A DNA stretch of 64,000 nucleotides from Veillonella sp. VA139 (GTDB lineage: Bacteria; Bacillota; Negativicutes; Veillonellales; Veillonellaceae), in assembly GCF_003992005.1 (NCBI RefSeq), contig NZ_RQVL01000012.1:1-64000 (forward strand). Direction: 5' to 3'. The notes below the pieces were generated by a model, which searched no databases, was not told the DNA's origin, and saw only the letters and a list, made by a program, of their open reading frames with translations. The translations under genes and the position numbers were made by a program. Positions 9,586 through 17,900 of this stretch are shown in pieces; the first letter of the stretch is position 1, and every line of letters starts with the position of its first letter.

Positions 9586-9676
9586 GCTTCTTGGAAGCTG
9601 TCAGTAGTATATCTAATAATTTATCTCCATTCCCTTTAGTAACGTGTAACTTTCCAAATTTAAAAAAGCGACTCAT
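9545..9676 (-). CDS. 43-aa ORF downstream of erm(B)
   Basis: A small basic protein, MSRFFKFGKLHVTKGN at its start, ending in LAPTGNLYR. A strong ribosome site (GGGAGGAAATAATTCT) precedes the ATG at 9676, four bases after the erm(B) stop, so it would be co-translated with erm(B). It is a frequent companion of erm(B) in streptococcal and enterococcal elements and has no known function. It is absent after erm(B) copy 2, where the sequence switches to aadE. Confidence 0.6.
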   Translation of the reverse strand: MSRFFKFGKLHVTKGNGDKLLDILLTASKKLKRSLAPTGNLYR

Positions 9677-9680
9677 AGAA

Positions 9681-10418
9681 TTATTTCCTCCCGTTAAATA
9701 ATAGATAACTATTAAAAATAGACAATACTTGCTCATAAGTAATGGTACTTAAATTGTTTACTTTGGCGTGTTTCATTGCTTGATGAAACTGATTTTTAGT
9801 AAACAGTTGACGATATTCTCGATTGACCCATTTTGAAACAAAGTACGTATATAGCTTCCAATATTTATCTGGAACATCTGTGGTATGGCGGGTAAGTTTT
9901 ATTAAGACACTGTTTACTTTTGGTTTAGGATGAAAGCATTCCGCTGGCAGCTTAAGCAATTGCTGAATCGAGACTTGAGTGTGCAAGAGCAACCCTAGTG
10001 TTCGGTGAATATCCAAGGTACGCTTGTAGAATCCTTCTTCAACAATCAGATAGATGTCAGACGCACGGCTTTCAAAAACCACTTTTTTAATAATTTGTGT
10101 GCTTAAATGGTAAGGAATATTCCCAACAATTTTATACCTCTGTTTGTTAGGGAATTGAAACTGTAGAATATCTTGGTGAATTAAAGTGACACGAGTATTC
10201 AGTTTTAATTTTTCTGACGATAAGTTGAATAGATGACTGTCTAATTCAATAGACGTTACCTGTTTACTTATTTTAGCCAGTTTCGTCGTTAAATGCCCTT
10301 TACCTGTTCCAATTTCGTAAACGGTATCGGTTTCTTTTAAATTCAATTGTTTTATTATTTGGTTGAGTACTTTTTCACTCGTTAAAAAGTTTTGAGAATA
10401 TTTTATATTTTTGTTCAT
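9681..10418 (-). CDS. ermB: Erm(B) 23S rRNA adenine-N6 methyltransferase, copy 1
   Basis: A 245-aa full-length Erm(B). It dimethylates A2058 of 23S rRNA and gives resistance to macrolides, lincosamides and streptogramin B. The SAM-binding motif [12 protein letters not shown] (about residues 33-44) and the catalytic NIPY motif (100-103) are intact. Upstream lies the 27-aa leader peptide for attenuation control. This copy and copy 2 lie in direct repeats at 9683-10858 and 13897-15072. The encoded proteins differ at six residues, so the copies are diverged rather than a fresh duplication. Confidence 0.98.
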   Translation of the reverse strand: MNKNIKYSQNFLTSEKVLNQIIKQLNLKETDTVYEIGTGKGHLTTKLAKISKQVTSIELDSHLFNLSSEKLKLNTRVTLIHQDILQFQFPNKQRYKIVGNIPYHLSTQIIKKVVFESRASDIYLIVEEGFYKRTLDIHRTLGLLLHTQVSIQQLLKLPAECFHPKPKVNSVLIKLTRHTTDVPDKYWKLYTYFVSKWVNREYRQLFTKNQFHQAMKHAKVNNLSTITYEQVLSIFNSYLLFNGRK

Positions 10419-10858
10419 GTAATCACTCCTGAAGTGATTACATCTGTAAATAAATACAGAAGTTAAACGATTTGTTTGTAATTTTAGTTATCTGTTTAAA
10501 AAGTCATAAGATTAGTCACTGGTAGGAATTAATCTAACGTATTTATTTATCTGCGTAATCACTGTTTTTAGTCTGTTTCAAAACAGTAGATGTTTTATCT
10601 ACATTACGCATTTGGAATACCAACATGACGAATCCCTCCTTCTTAATTACAAATTTTTAGCATCTAATTTAACTTCAATTCCTATTATACACAAAATTTT
10701 AAGATACTGCACTATCAACACACTCTTAAGTTTGCTTCTAAGTCTTATTTCCATAACTTCTTTTACGTTTCCGCCATTCTTTGCTGTTTCGATTTTTATG
10801 ATATGGTGCAAGTCAGCACGAACACGAACCGTCTTATCTCCCATTATATCTTTTTTTG
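9683..10858. repeat. 1,176-bp direct repeat carrying erm(B), copy 1
   Basis: Matches 13897-15072 at a constant offset of 4,214 bases with only scattered substitutions. It covers the 3' end of erm(B), the gene, its leader and part of the omega gene. The boundaries are clean: before 9683 the sequence continues to the 43-aa ORF, and after 10858 into the rest of omega. Recombination between the copies would delete aph(3')-IIIa, sat4 and the aadE remnant. Confidence 0.9.
10543..10626 (-). CDS. erm(B) leader peptide, copy 1
   Basis: A 27-aa leader beginning MLVFQMRNVDKTS, with a GAAGGAGGG ribosome site, encoded about 125 bases upstream of erm(B). In the erm(B) family, drug-stalled ribosomes on this leader change mRNA folding and free the erm(B) start. 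The reading frame ends at DYADK; a TAAATAAATA repeat provides the stop, giving the short leader form. Confidence 0.85.
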   Translation of the reverse strand: MLVFQMRNVDKTSTVLKQTKNSDYADK

Positions 10859-10916
10859 CACTGATTGGTGTATCATTTCGTTTTTCTTTTTGTGCGCCTA
10901 AATTTCCCACAATCAC
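10647..10916 (-). pseudogene. Truncated omega repressor (pSM19035 family), fused to erm(B) upstream DNA
   Basis: The first about 55 residues (MIVGNLGAQKEKRNDTP onwards, through GDKTVRVRADLHHIIKIE) match the ribbon-helix-helix omega repressor of the pSM19035/pAMbeta1 plasmid family, which is 71 aa. After NVKEVM the native C-terminus is replaced by 34 residues read from the erm(B) upstream region, giving an 89-aa hybrid. The N-terminal beta-strand that contacts DNA is present but the C-terminal helix is altered, so repression may be lost. The omega operator is intact just upstream at 10959-11000. Confidence 0.8.
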
Positions 10917-10958
10917 TCACTTCTTTCTATTTCTTCTTATTCTTATTTTATCATCAAC

Positions 10959-11000
10959 AATCACAAATCACTTGTGATTTGTGATAAGTGATTTGTGATT
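10959..11000. promoter_or_regulatory. Omega operator: six contiguous heptads
   Basis: Six uninterrupted 7-bp units fit the omega consensus WATCACW: AATCACA, AATCACT, then four in inverse orientation (TGTGATT, TGTGATA, AGTGATT, TGTGATT). In pSM19035-type plasmids such arrays overlap the promoters controlled by omega. The array sits just upstream of the truncated omega gene and overlaps its likely -35 region. Confidence 0.85.
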
Positions 11001-11007
11001 AATATAT

Positions 11008-11031
11008 AAAAGCCCTCTTTAAAGGGCTTTT
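11008..11031. terminator. Bidirectional terminator hairpin
   Basis: Perfect 9-bp arms AAAAGCCCT / AGGGCTTTT with loop CTTTAA, immediately downstream of the decayed WYL regulator and upstream of the omega operator. Confidence 0.75.
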
Positions 11032-11035
11032 ATAT

Positions 11036-11804
11036 TTATTTTGAGAAAGATATAAAATCAATATATCCCTTTTCCCCAATTTTTACAACGGCATTGTAGG
11101 GCATATAGTTTTTTATATGAAAGCATTTGTTTTAATATTTGTTCCAAAGAGCCATCATGGCTTTGACAGAGCTCTTCTTCTATGCAAATGCTTTTAATCC
11201 GATCCACACGAAAATTCCTATATTCATTTCTTAGCCTGCAAAACCGATTAAGTACCAGTTCTGTTCATAAAACCCCAGTGATATAGGCTCTATCATTCTG
11301 CTTTCCGGTTCTTGCCCTCCTGATGCAGGATATTGAATTGATATTACCCTTTTATTGCAGATTGCAGTCTGAATTGCTGCAATAACGTTATCCGCCAATG
11401 TATTTTTCTGTCCAGATGTGCTGTACACGTTAATACTGTTCTCCAACTCCTGTGCATAGTTTTTTTCACCATGCTTCAAAATAGATTTGATTTTATACAT
11501 AGCTGAATCAAAATCCTTTATAAATGATTCATCTCCATGGCAATTTAAAAATTTCCCTGCTGTAATCAATGCACCCACTTCCGCCGCTGTAAACATTACC
11601 GGCGGAAGTAGGAAGCCCTCTACAAGAAAATATCCTTTTCCGGCCTCAGATCCAATTGGTATTCCGGCTTCTTCAAGTGTCCGGATATCTCTGTAAACTG
11701 TCCTTAAGCTTATATTAAATCGCTGTGCAATTTCTTTGGCAGGAATTATTTTTTTTTGATTGCAGCTGAATAAGAATAGAGGTTACTCTGTTAATCCTGT
11801 TCAA
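11036..11804 (-). pseudogene. Decayed WYL-domain transcriptional regulator
   Basis: The original frame starts at a TTG (11804) behind an AGGAGGAATAAAAT ribosome site: MNRINRVTSILIQLQSK. The helix-turn-helix (AKEIAQRFNISLRTVYRDIR) is reached only after a +1 shift in a run of nine A residues (plus-strand T-run about 11749-11757). A second shift near 11242, a missing T in GGTTTTGCAGG, stops the WYL domain at YLIGFAG, although the family sequence continues in another frame (NEYRNFRVDRIKSIC). The last 25 codons, ending near 11036, appear to lie in a further frame. The longest intact piece is 121 aa (11231-11596). It is non-functional cargo of the MAS block. Confidence 0.75.
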
Positions 11805-12026
11805 ATTTTATTCCTCCTCTGTGACTTCCATAAAAAGTATATCCTATGCGTTCTTAAGCTAGCTGCTGTTAGTGCTTCTCATTGCACCCTGGTTATAAAA
11901 GCCATACTCACAAACCTCTTCACCAAAACTCTTTACATCTCTAATATAGAACTCTATCTAGCGAACTTTTAGAAAAGATATAAAACATCAGAGTATGGAC
12001 AGTTGCGGATGTACTTCAGAAAAGAT

Positions 12027-12069
12027 TAGATGTCTAAAAAGCTTGTAGTTAAAGCTTTTTAGACATCTA
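12027..12069. terminator. Terminator downstream of aph(3')-IIIa
   Basis: 18-bp perfect arms (TAGATGTCTAAAAAGCTT and its complement) around GTAGTTA, just past the aph(3')-IIIa stop on the minus strand. Confidence 0.75.
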
Positions 12070-12079
12070 AATCTAGGTA

Positions 12080-12874
12080 CTAAAACAATTCATCCAGTAA
12101 AATATAATATTTTATTTTCTCCCAATCAGGCTTGATCCCCAGTAAGTCAAAAAATAGCTCGACATACTGTTCTTCCCCGATATCCTCCCTGATCGACCGG
12201 ACGCAGAAGGCAATGTCATACCACTTGTCCGCCCTGCCGCTTCTCCCAAGATCAATAAAGCCACTTACTTTGCCATCTTTCACAAAGATGTTGCTGTCTC
12301 CCAGGTCGCCGTGGGAAAAGACAAGTTCCTCTTCGGGCTTTTCCGTCTTTAAAAAATCATACAGCTCGCGCGGATCTTTAAATGGAGTGTCTTCTTCCCA
12401 GTTTTCGCAATCCACATCGGCCAGATCGTTATTCAGTAAGTAATCCAATTCGGCTAAGCGGCTGTCTAAGCTATTCGTATAGGGACAATCCGATATGTCG
12501 ATGGAGTGAAAGAGCCTGATGCACTCCGCATACAGCTCGATAATCTTTTCAGGGCTTTGTTCATCTTCATACTCTTCCGAGCAAAGGACGCCATCGGCCT
12601 CACTCATGAGCAGATTGCTCCAGCCATCATGCCGTTCAAAGTGCAGGACCTTTGGAACAGGCAGCTTTCCTTCCAGCCATAGCATCATGTCCTTTTCCCG
12701 TTCCACATCATAGGTGGTCCCTTTATACCGGCTGTCCGTCATTTTTAAATATAGGTTTTCATTTTCTCCCACCAGCTTATATACCTTAGCAGGAGACATT
12801 CCTTCCGTATCTTTTACGCAGCGGTATTTTTCGATCAGTTTTTTCAATTCCGGTGATATTCTCATTTTAGCCAT
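12080..12874 (-). CDS. aph(3')-IIIa: Aminoglycoside 3'-phosphotransferase type IIIa
   Basis: A 264-aa enzyme recognised residue by residue as APH(3')-IIIa. It phosphorylates the 3'-hydroxyl of kanamycin, neomycin, amikacin and related drugs. The Brenner motif HGDLGDSNIF (about residues 188-197) with the catalytic Asp and the metal-binding IDLGRSG (about 207-213) are intact. GC content is higher than that of the surrounding Tn916 genes. It is the last resistance gene of the aadE-sat4-aph(3')-IIIa cluster, which is widespread in enterococci, staphylococci, streptococci and Campylobacter. Confidence 0.98.
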   Translation of the reverse strand: MAKMRISPELKKLIEKYRCVKDTEGMSPAKVYKLVGENENLYLKMTDSRYKGTTYDVEREKDMMLWLEGKLPVPKVLHFERHDGWSNLLMSEADGVLCSEEYEDEQSPEKIIELYAECIRLFHSIDISDCPYTNSLDSRLAELDYLLNNDLADVDCENWEEDTPFKDPRELYDFLKTEKPEEELVFSHGDLGDSNIFVKDGKVSGFIDLGRSGRADKWYDIAFCVRSIREDIGEEQYVELFFDLLGIKPDWEKIKYYILLDELF

Positions 12875-12966
12875 TTATTATTTCCTTCCTCTTTTCTACA
12901 GTATTTAAAGATACCCCAAGAAGCTAATTATAACAAGACGAACTCCAATTCACTGTTCCTTGCATT

Positions 12967-13509
12967 CTAAAACCTTAAATACCAGAAAACAGCTTTTTCA
13001 AAGTTGTTTTCAAAGTTGGCGTATAACATAGTATCGACGGAGCCGATTTTGAAACCACAATTATGATAGAATTTACAAGCTATAAGGTTATTGTCCTGGG
13101 TTTCAAGCATTAGTCCATGCAAGTTTTTATGCTTTGCCCATTCTATAGATATATTGATAAGCGCGCTGCCTATGCCTTGCCCCCTGAAATCCTTACATAC
13201 GGCGATATCTTCTATATAAGCGTACCGGTTCCAATTTTTTCGCAGTTTAACTTTTCCGACGCATTTATCGTCTTGGTAGTAAAGATATATTATCTTATCA
13301 GTATTGTCAATATATTCAAGGCAATCTGCCTCCTCATCCTCTTCATCCTCTTCGTCTTGGTAGCTTTTTAAATATGGCGCTTCATAGAGTAATTCTGTAA
13401 AGGTCCAATTCTCGTTTTCATACCTCGGTATAATCTTACCTATCACCTCAAATGGTTCGCTGGGTTTATCGATATCTTTCAGGTGCCCTGCTTTCATTTC
13501 TGTAATCAC
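12967..13509 (-). CDS. sat4: Streptothricin N-acetyltransferase Sat4
   Basis: A 180-aa GNAT-fold enzyme that acetylates the beta-lysine of streptothricin (nourseothricin). The acetyl-CoA loop DFRGQGIGSALINISIEWA (about residues 111-129) is clear. Length and sequence match Sat4. The start overlaps the aadE stop by 4 bases (ATGA), so it is translationally coupled to the aadE remnant, and aph(3')-IIIa follows about 90 bases downstream. Confidence 0.97.
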   Translation of the reverse strand: MITEMKAGHLKDIDKPSEPFEVIGKIIPRYENENWTFTELLYEAPYLKSYQDEEDEEDEEADCLEYIDNTDKIIYLYYQDDKCVGKVKLRKNWNRYAYIEDIAVCKDFRGQGIGSALINISIEWAKHKNLHGLMLETQDNNLIACKFYHNCGFKIGSVDTMLYANFENNFEKAVFWYLRF

Positions 13510-13896
13510 TGTTCCCGCCTCTCTTCTATATCAGCGGCATATGTGCTATCCAGGCAGCCGGTTTTACCAGTGTATTTTTTATACATGTCCCTGGTATATT
13601 TTGTTATATTCCTATCATACTCCGGATAGGCATAATGAAGCCTTTCCGCCACCTCACCGGATACCGCCCTGAACAATTGATGGCATAGAAATAATGCTTC
13701 CCATATGTTTTCATAGGAATCCATCCGGTAGGTGGACAAAAGTTTCTCCCACAAATCCTCGGATATATACCTTTCAATAAACTTATAGTTCTTGCCTACA
13801 CTTAATTTAAAGCCTGTTTCGATGCCGACCTTCCATGATATCATTCTCAGCAGCTCATGGCGAACAATCTGATTAAAATGATCAATAGCAAATAAA
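13506..13896 (-). pseudogene. aadE: 5'-truncated aadE (ANT(6)-Ia) streptomycin adenylyltransferase
   Basis: Only the C-terminal third remains: from [16 protein letters not shown] at the junction near 13896 to YAADIEERREQ at the end. The nucleotidyltransferase active site of ANT(6)-Ia is in the missing N-terminal part, so the fragment cannot give streptomycin resistance. An internal ATG at 13844 would allow a 112-aa product. The fragment abuts erm(B) copy 2, and that junction removes the erm(B) stop codon. Confidence 0.9.
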
Positions 13897-14632
13897 ATTT
13901 CCTCCCGTTAAATAATAGATAACTATTAAAAATAGACAATACTTGCTCATAAGTAACGGTACTTAAATCGTTTACTTTGGCGTATTTCATTGCTTGATGA
14001 AACTGATTTTTAGTAAACAGTTGACGATATTCTCGATTGACCCATTTTGAAACAAAGTACGTATATAGTTTCCAATATTTATCTGGAACATCTGTGGTAT
14101 GGCGGGTAAGTTTTATTAAGGCACTGTTTACTTTTGGTTTAGGATGAAAGCATTCAGCTGGCAGCTTAAGCAATTGCTTAATCGAGACTTGAGTGTGCAA
14201 GAGCAACCCTAGTGTTCGGTGAATATCCAAGGTACGCTTGTAGAATCCTTCTTCAACAATCAGATAGATGTCAGACGCACGGCTTTCAAAAACCACTTTT
14301 TTAATAATTTGTGTGCTTAAATGGTAAGGAATACTCCCAACAATTTTATACCTCTGTTTGTTAGGGAATTGAAACTGTAGAATATCTTGGTGAATTAAAG
14401 TGACACGAGTATTCAGTTTTAATTTTTCTGACGATAAGTTGAATAGATGACTGTCTAATTCAATAGACGTTACCTGTTTACTTATTTTAGCCAGTTTCGT
14501 CGTTAAATGCCCTTTACCTGTTCCAATTTCGTAAACGGTATCGGTTTCTTTTAAATTCAATTGTTTTATTATTTGGTTGAGTACTTTTTCACTCGTTAAA
14601 AAGTTTTGAGAATATTTTATATTTTTGTTCAT
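13847..14632 (-). CDS. ermB: Erm(B) copy 2, with catalytic-motif change and C-terminal extension
   Basis: Encodes Erm(B) for 245 residues, then continues for 16 more ([16 protein letters not shown]) because the junction with aadE falls in the stop codon (AAATAA became AAATTT). Compared with copy 1 it has six substitutions, including N100S in the NIPY motif, which reads SIPY here. That Asn is in motif IV, which binds the target adenine in N6-adenine methyltransferases; Ser is found there in some related enzymes, so activity may be lowered but not necessarily lost. The added tail is strongly hydrophobic. Upstream control elements match copy 1. Confidence 0.93.
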   Translation of the reverse strand: MNKNIKYSQNFLTSEKVLNQIIKQLNLKETDTVYEIGTGKGHLTTKLAKISKQVTSIELDSHLFNLSSEKLKLNTRVTLIHQDILQFQFPNKQRYKIVGSIPYHLSTQIIKKVVFESRASDIYLIVEEGFYKRTLDIHRTLGLLLHTQVSIKQLLKLPAECFHPKPKVNSALIKLTRHTTDVPDKYWKLYTYFVSKWVNREYRQLFTKNQFHQAMKYAKVNDLSTVTYEQVLSIFNSYLLFNGRKFYLLLIILIRLFAMSC

Positions 14633-15072
14633 GTAATCACTCCTGAAGTGATTACATCTGTAAATAAATACAGAAGTTAAACGATTTGTTTGTAATTTTA
14701 GTTATCTGTTTAAAAAGTCATAAGATTAGTCACTGGTAGGAATTAATCTAACGTATTTATTTATCTGCGTAATCACTGTTTTTAGTCTGTTTCAAAACAG
14801 TAGATGTTTTATCTACATTACGCATTTGGAATACCAACATGACGAATCCCTCCTTCTTAATTACAAATTTTTAGCATCTAATTTAACTTCAATTCCTATT
14901 ATACACAAAATTTTAAGATACTGCACTATCAACACACTCTTAAGTTTGCTTCTAAGTCTTATTTCCATAACTTCTTTTACGTTTCCGCCATTCTTTGCTG
15001 TTTCGATTTTTATGATATGGTGCAAGTCAGCACGAACACGAACCGTCTTATCTCCCATTATATCTTTTTTTG
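13897..15072. repeat. 1,176-bp direct repeat carrying erm(B), copy 2
   Basis: Counterpart of 9683-10858. At its left end the sequence changes abruptly to the aadE remnant; at its right end to the orf20 hairpin. These junctions mark where the resistance block was assembled inside Tn916. Confidence 0.9.
14757..14840 (-). CDS. erm(B) leader peptide, copy 2
   Basis: The same 27-aa leader (MLVFQMRNVDKTS onwards) and ribosome site as upstream of copy 1, at offset 4,214, so copy 2 keeps its own attenuation control. Confidence 0.85.
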   Translation of the reverse strand: MLVFQMRNVDKTSTVLKQTKNSDYADK

Positions 15073-16309
15073 GATATCTGTCAACTGGTATGGTTGACAG
15101 ATATCCTTTTTTTGTTGTTATCACGTCCTGTTCTTTTACTGACTGTTGCTTCAAAATCTGCTTGTGTCGGTCTGTCAGTTTCGCATGGTCGAGAATGTCT
15201 TTTACAACCTGCGTCTGGTTGATTTCATCAAGTTTAATCGCAACCTTTAAGGTCGGGGCAACTTGATGAGATAGCCAGTTCAGCGTCCTTTGGAAGGAGT
15301 AAGGCTCTGGTTTTGTGGTTAGTTTTAATCGTTCACGATTGTTCCCAATAAACCAAGCCCATTCTTCATTCAGTTTCCAATCAGAACGAGGTTTGGAATC
15401 GTCTTTATCTACAAAACGGATATACCGATTGATAATTTTAAAGGCGGTATGCTCTGGATTGTCATAGACGAGTAAATCACGGACTGCATAATAGGCACGC
15501 TCATTTTTCAATCGAATCTCAAAACGGTTTTTTACTTCTGCGTCTTCAATGGGAATATCATTTTTCTTGTACTGCTCGTAGTCCTTTTCATAGATACAGA
15601 AATAAACTTCACTTTGTAATGAACCGATATAGAGGGTGTTTCCCATACATTCCTTTTCCTCTTTGCGTACCAGTTCGCCACTGCGATAGCTTTTAAAACT
15701 GCGGAAGACGGAGATACATTCTTCCTGTTGGCACTTTTCAGTGAGTACAGGGATATTTAAAATCCCTGTCTTATCGTTAATGGCAAGGTCAAGGCGTTTC
15801 ATCACACCGCCAGCCACCAAAACGTCCATAAAGAACTCATACCAGCTTCTTTGTTGTGCCAGAAGATAGCTTTCAAATTGTCTGCACCCACGACCTTTCA
15901 ATTCCACCAGAACTCCTTTGTCCAGTTCATGGGAGCAAAGGACGAATATGTCGCCTAAAGCATAATGCTCTGAATAAGAATAGAAACCATAGTCCTCATG
16001 AAGAAAATAGGACAGTTTCAGTTGTAAGATGTTTTCGACCACCTGCTGTACGTCTGTTGTCGGAAAGCGAATCCTTACATAATCAAACAGCATTTCAAGG
16101 GGAGCGTCGGGATTGAAGCGTTCCAGAGCTTCCCAAAGGGACTGCTGTAAATCCTCTGATGGCTTGACTTTTCCTGTTTCAATATCGCTTAGATACTGCC
16201 TTGTAATACCAGTCGCAACAGCTAAACGGTTTTGAGATAGTCCATAAGCCAAGCGTTTTTCTTTTAAATGCTGTAGCCAAGTTTGTTCATTCAGTAAAAA
16301 TCCCTCCAA
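14861..16309 (-). CDS. orf20: Tn916 Orf20 MobT-type relaxase with foreign C-terminal tail
   Basis: MobT nicks oriT and leads the strand into the recipient. An N-terminal helix-turn-helix (SQNRLAVATGITRQYLSDI, about residues 25-43) precedes a Rep_trans-type catalytic domain like that of rolling-circle initiators. About 410 residues read as native Orf20, up to QDVITTKKGYL. Then the frame runs without a stop through a hairpin and into the omega/erm(B) segment, adding about 70 foreign residues (GDKTVRVRADLHHIIK onwards). The total is 482 aa. The catalytic core looks intact, so the relaxase may still work. The insertion position fits Tn6002/Tn6003-type elements, where erm(B) DNA lies in orf20. Confidence 0.9.
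   Translation of the reverse strand: MEGFLLNEQTWLQHLKEKRLAYGLSQNRLAVATGITRQYLSDIETGKVKPSEDLQQSLWEALERFNPDAPLEMLFDYVRIRFPTTDVQQVVENILQLKLSYFLHEDYGFYSYSEHYALGDIFVLCSHELDKGVLVELKGRGCRQFESYLLAQQRSWYEFFMDVLVAGGVMKRLDLAINDKTGILNIPVLTEKCQQEECISVFRSFKSYRSGELVRKEEKECMGNTLYIGSLQSEVYFCIYEKDYEQYKKNDIPIEDAEVKNRFEIRLKNERAYYAVRDLLVYDNPEHTAFKIINRYIRFVDKDDSKPRSDWKLNEEWAWFIGNNRERLKLTTKPEPYSFQRTLNWLSHQVAPTLKVAIKLDEINQTQVVKDILDHAKLTDRHKQILKQQSVKEQDVITTKKGYLSTIPVDRYPKKDIMGDKTVRVRADLHHIIKIETAKNGGNVKEVMEIRLRSKLKSVLIVQYLKILCIIGIEVKLDAKNL
15072..15106. repeat. Perfect hairpin at the orf20/MAS junction; right copy of the 27-bp inverted repeat
   Basis: GGATATCTGTCAAC and GTTGACAGATATCC form 14-bp perfect arms around TGGTATG, followed by seven T on the plus strand, so it could end plus-strand transcription. 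Bases 15072-15098 are the inverse of 9462-9488. Confidence 0.8.
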
Positions 16310-16486
16310 TCAAAAAGGCGTATGTCAACTTTTAAAGCCCATTTGACATACGCTGAAATTTTGTAAATCCCTTGTAACCAAAGGATTTTCTAATGTTTTT
16401 TTGACTGTTTCCTGTCGATTTGTACCCCCCTGTTAGATACGGGGGGTTAAGTGCTGGCGTGGCTATTGCCACACCAGCCAGCAAGA
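16310..16486 (-). other. oriT: Tn916-type origin of transfer (oriT)
   Basis: The gap between orf20 and orf21 is where Tn916 oriT is known to lie. It contains ACCCCCC-N10-GGGGGGT (about 16424-16447), the inverted repeat around the Tn916/ICEBs1-type nick region. A GTATGTCAA/TTGACATAC repeat lies near 16320-16352, and an imperfect GGCGTGGC/GCCACACC repeat at about 16455-16475. These would be recognised by Orf20. Confidence 0.75.
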
Positions 16487-17872
16487 TCAGTCCACACCTG
16501 CGACTTCCGCTTCGCACGTCGCCTGCGTGGACTGTCTGCTGTTGGATAACTTTTTAATTTCCTCCAAGAAATCATATCCTTTTGGTACAAGGGGAGTATA
16601 AAACTCTGATATGACACTTGTTCCTACATCAACATAGCCACGACCTTTGATTCGCTTTAAGAAGAAATCCTTTTGTACGTCACTGCCAAACATCATGCCA
16701 TAGCCCATTTCAGACATACGACCTAAAGCCACTCTGAAATTAAACTGATCACGGATTCCGTCGCCTAAATATTTTGCGTCTGGACGTTGACAAGCCAGTA
16801 TTAGAAAGAAGCCAGCTTGACGACCTAACATGACAATCTGTTTCAGCTTATTCATAACTGCGGTGTTTTCTTTTGTTCCCAGCATTTCCATGAAAGCGAC
16901 GTATTCATCAAAGATTAAGAAGTGTGCCGGGAGACCTAAGTAAGCATAATTTTTGCCAGTCTTATAGTTCTTCATCTGCTTCATTTCCTCACTACGTTTC
17001 ATCATTTCTTCATAGAATGTTTCAATGCAAGAAAGCAAGTCTTCTTTTCTATAGTAGACATTTGCCATCACAGAACCTAAGTCCGCAAGGTCAGCATTTT
17101 TCGGGTCAAGAATATACAGTTTTGAATCTGTATGAAGCAAGGCTTCAATCAGTGTCAGTATAAAGTAAGTTTTACCGCCACCTGTACCACCAGCAATCAA
17201 CATATGAGGGAGCTTATCATATTCCCACCATACGTTTTTCATTAAGCGAAGTTTACCATCTTTAGCTTCTACTTCATCAATAGAAATACGACTGGCTATG
17301 GTGTCATAGAGCAAAGTATATTCCACATAGGAATCCTTTAACTCTTTATCCGTCAGCTCACAGTACAAGCCACTCTCTAATTTCTTTTCCAAGTGTAAGA
17401 GTTGGTCTTGATATTTTCCCAGCGTGATTTCCACCCGTATCTGTATCAAGCCATTTTTAAGTCGATAATACATTTTAGGGAAGTAGGTTATCTTTTCCTT
17501 TGTACGACCAGCACTATCTTTAAAGAAACCCTCTGTTTTGACCTGTTCAGATTCATACCACTTGTTTTCAAGTATCATCTTTGCCAGTTTTTGACGGTGG
17601 TAAAGTTGTTTAACCGTATCATAGCGAACCCGTTTGAATACAAACGCTACCAGCAAGCAGATAAGAATTGCGACACTGAAACTGATAATTAAATAGGGAA
17701 TGTCAATCTTATCTGCTTGTGATAGGTTAAAATCCTGCCAGTTGATCTGCTGGATTGTCTTCACATGAAACAGTCCGACAACCAGCAGGAAAACAGGCAG
17801 GAGTGACGCTATCGTAAAATGAAAGACTAAATCTTTACCAGATGGGCGAATCCTTTTACCACGCTGTTTCAT
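16487..17872 (-). CDS. orf21: Tn916 Orf21, FtsK/SpoIIIE-family coupling protein (TcpA-like)
   Basis: A 461-aa type IV coupling ATPase that delivers the relaxase-DNA complex to the channel. Two N-terminal membrane helices (TIASLLPVFLLVVGLFHV and LIISFSVAILICLLVAFVF) precede an FtsK domain with Walker A GGTGGGKTY near residue 230 and Walker B FLIFDEYVAFME near 318. Length and sequence match Tn916 Orf21. It starts 28 bases after orf22 and ends at the oriT region. Confidence 0.95.
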   Translation of the reverse strand: MKQRGKRIRPSGKDLVFHFTIASLLPVFLLVVGLFHVKTIQQINWQDFNLSQADKIDIPYLIISFSVAILICLLVAFVFKRVRYDTVKQLYHRQKLAKMILENKWYESEQVKTEGFFKDSAGRTKEKITYFPKMYYRLKNGLIQIRVEITLGKYQDQLLHLEKKLESGLYCELTDKELKDSYVEYTLLYDTIASRISIDEVEAKDGKLRLMKNVWWEYDKLPHMLIAGGTGGGKTYFILTLIEALLHTDSKLYILDPKNADLADLGSVMANVYYRKEDLLSCIETFYEEMMKRSEEMKQMKNYKTGKNYAYLGLPAHFLIFDEYVAFMEMLGTKENTAVMNKLKQIVMLGRQAGFFLILACQRPDAKYLGDGIRDQFNFRVALGRMSEMGYGMMFGSDVQKDFFLKRIKGRGYVDVGTSVISEFYTPLVPKGYDFLEEIKKLSNSRQSTQATCEAEVAGVD

Positions 17873-17900
17873 GCGAAAAAGTCTCCTTTCTACCTAGCGA

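Noticed and set aside
10959..11000. Heptad array as a small CRISPR or generic direct repeat
   Set aside because: Units are 7 bp with no spacers, in mixed orientation, and fit the omega operator consensus.
16332..16517. 61-aa minus-strand open frame across the oriT region
   Set aside because: It overlaps orf21 and the oriT repeats, shows no conserved pattern and has no good ribosome site.
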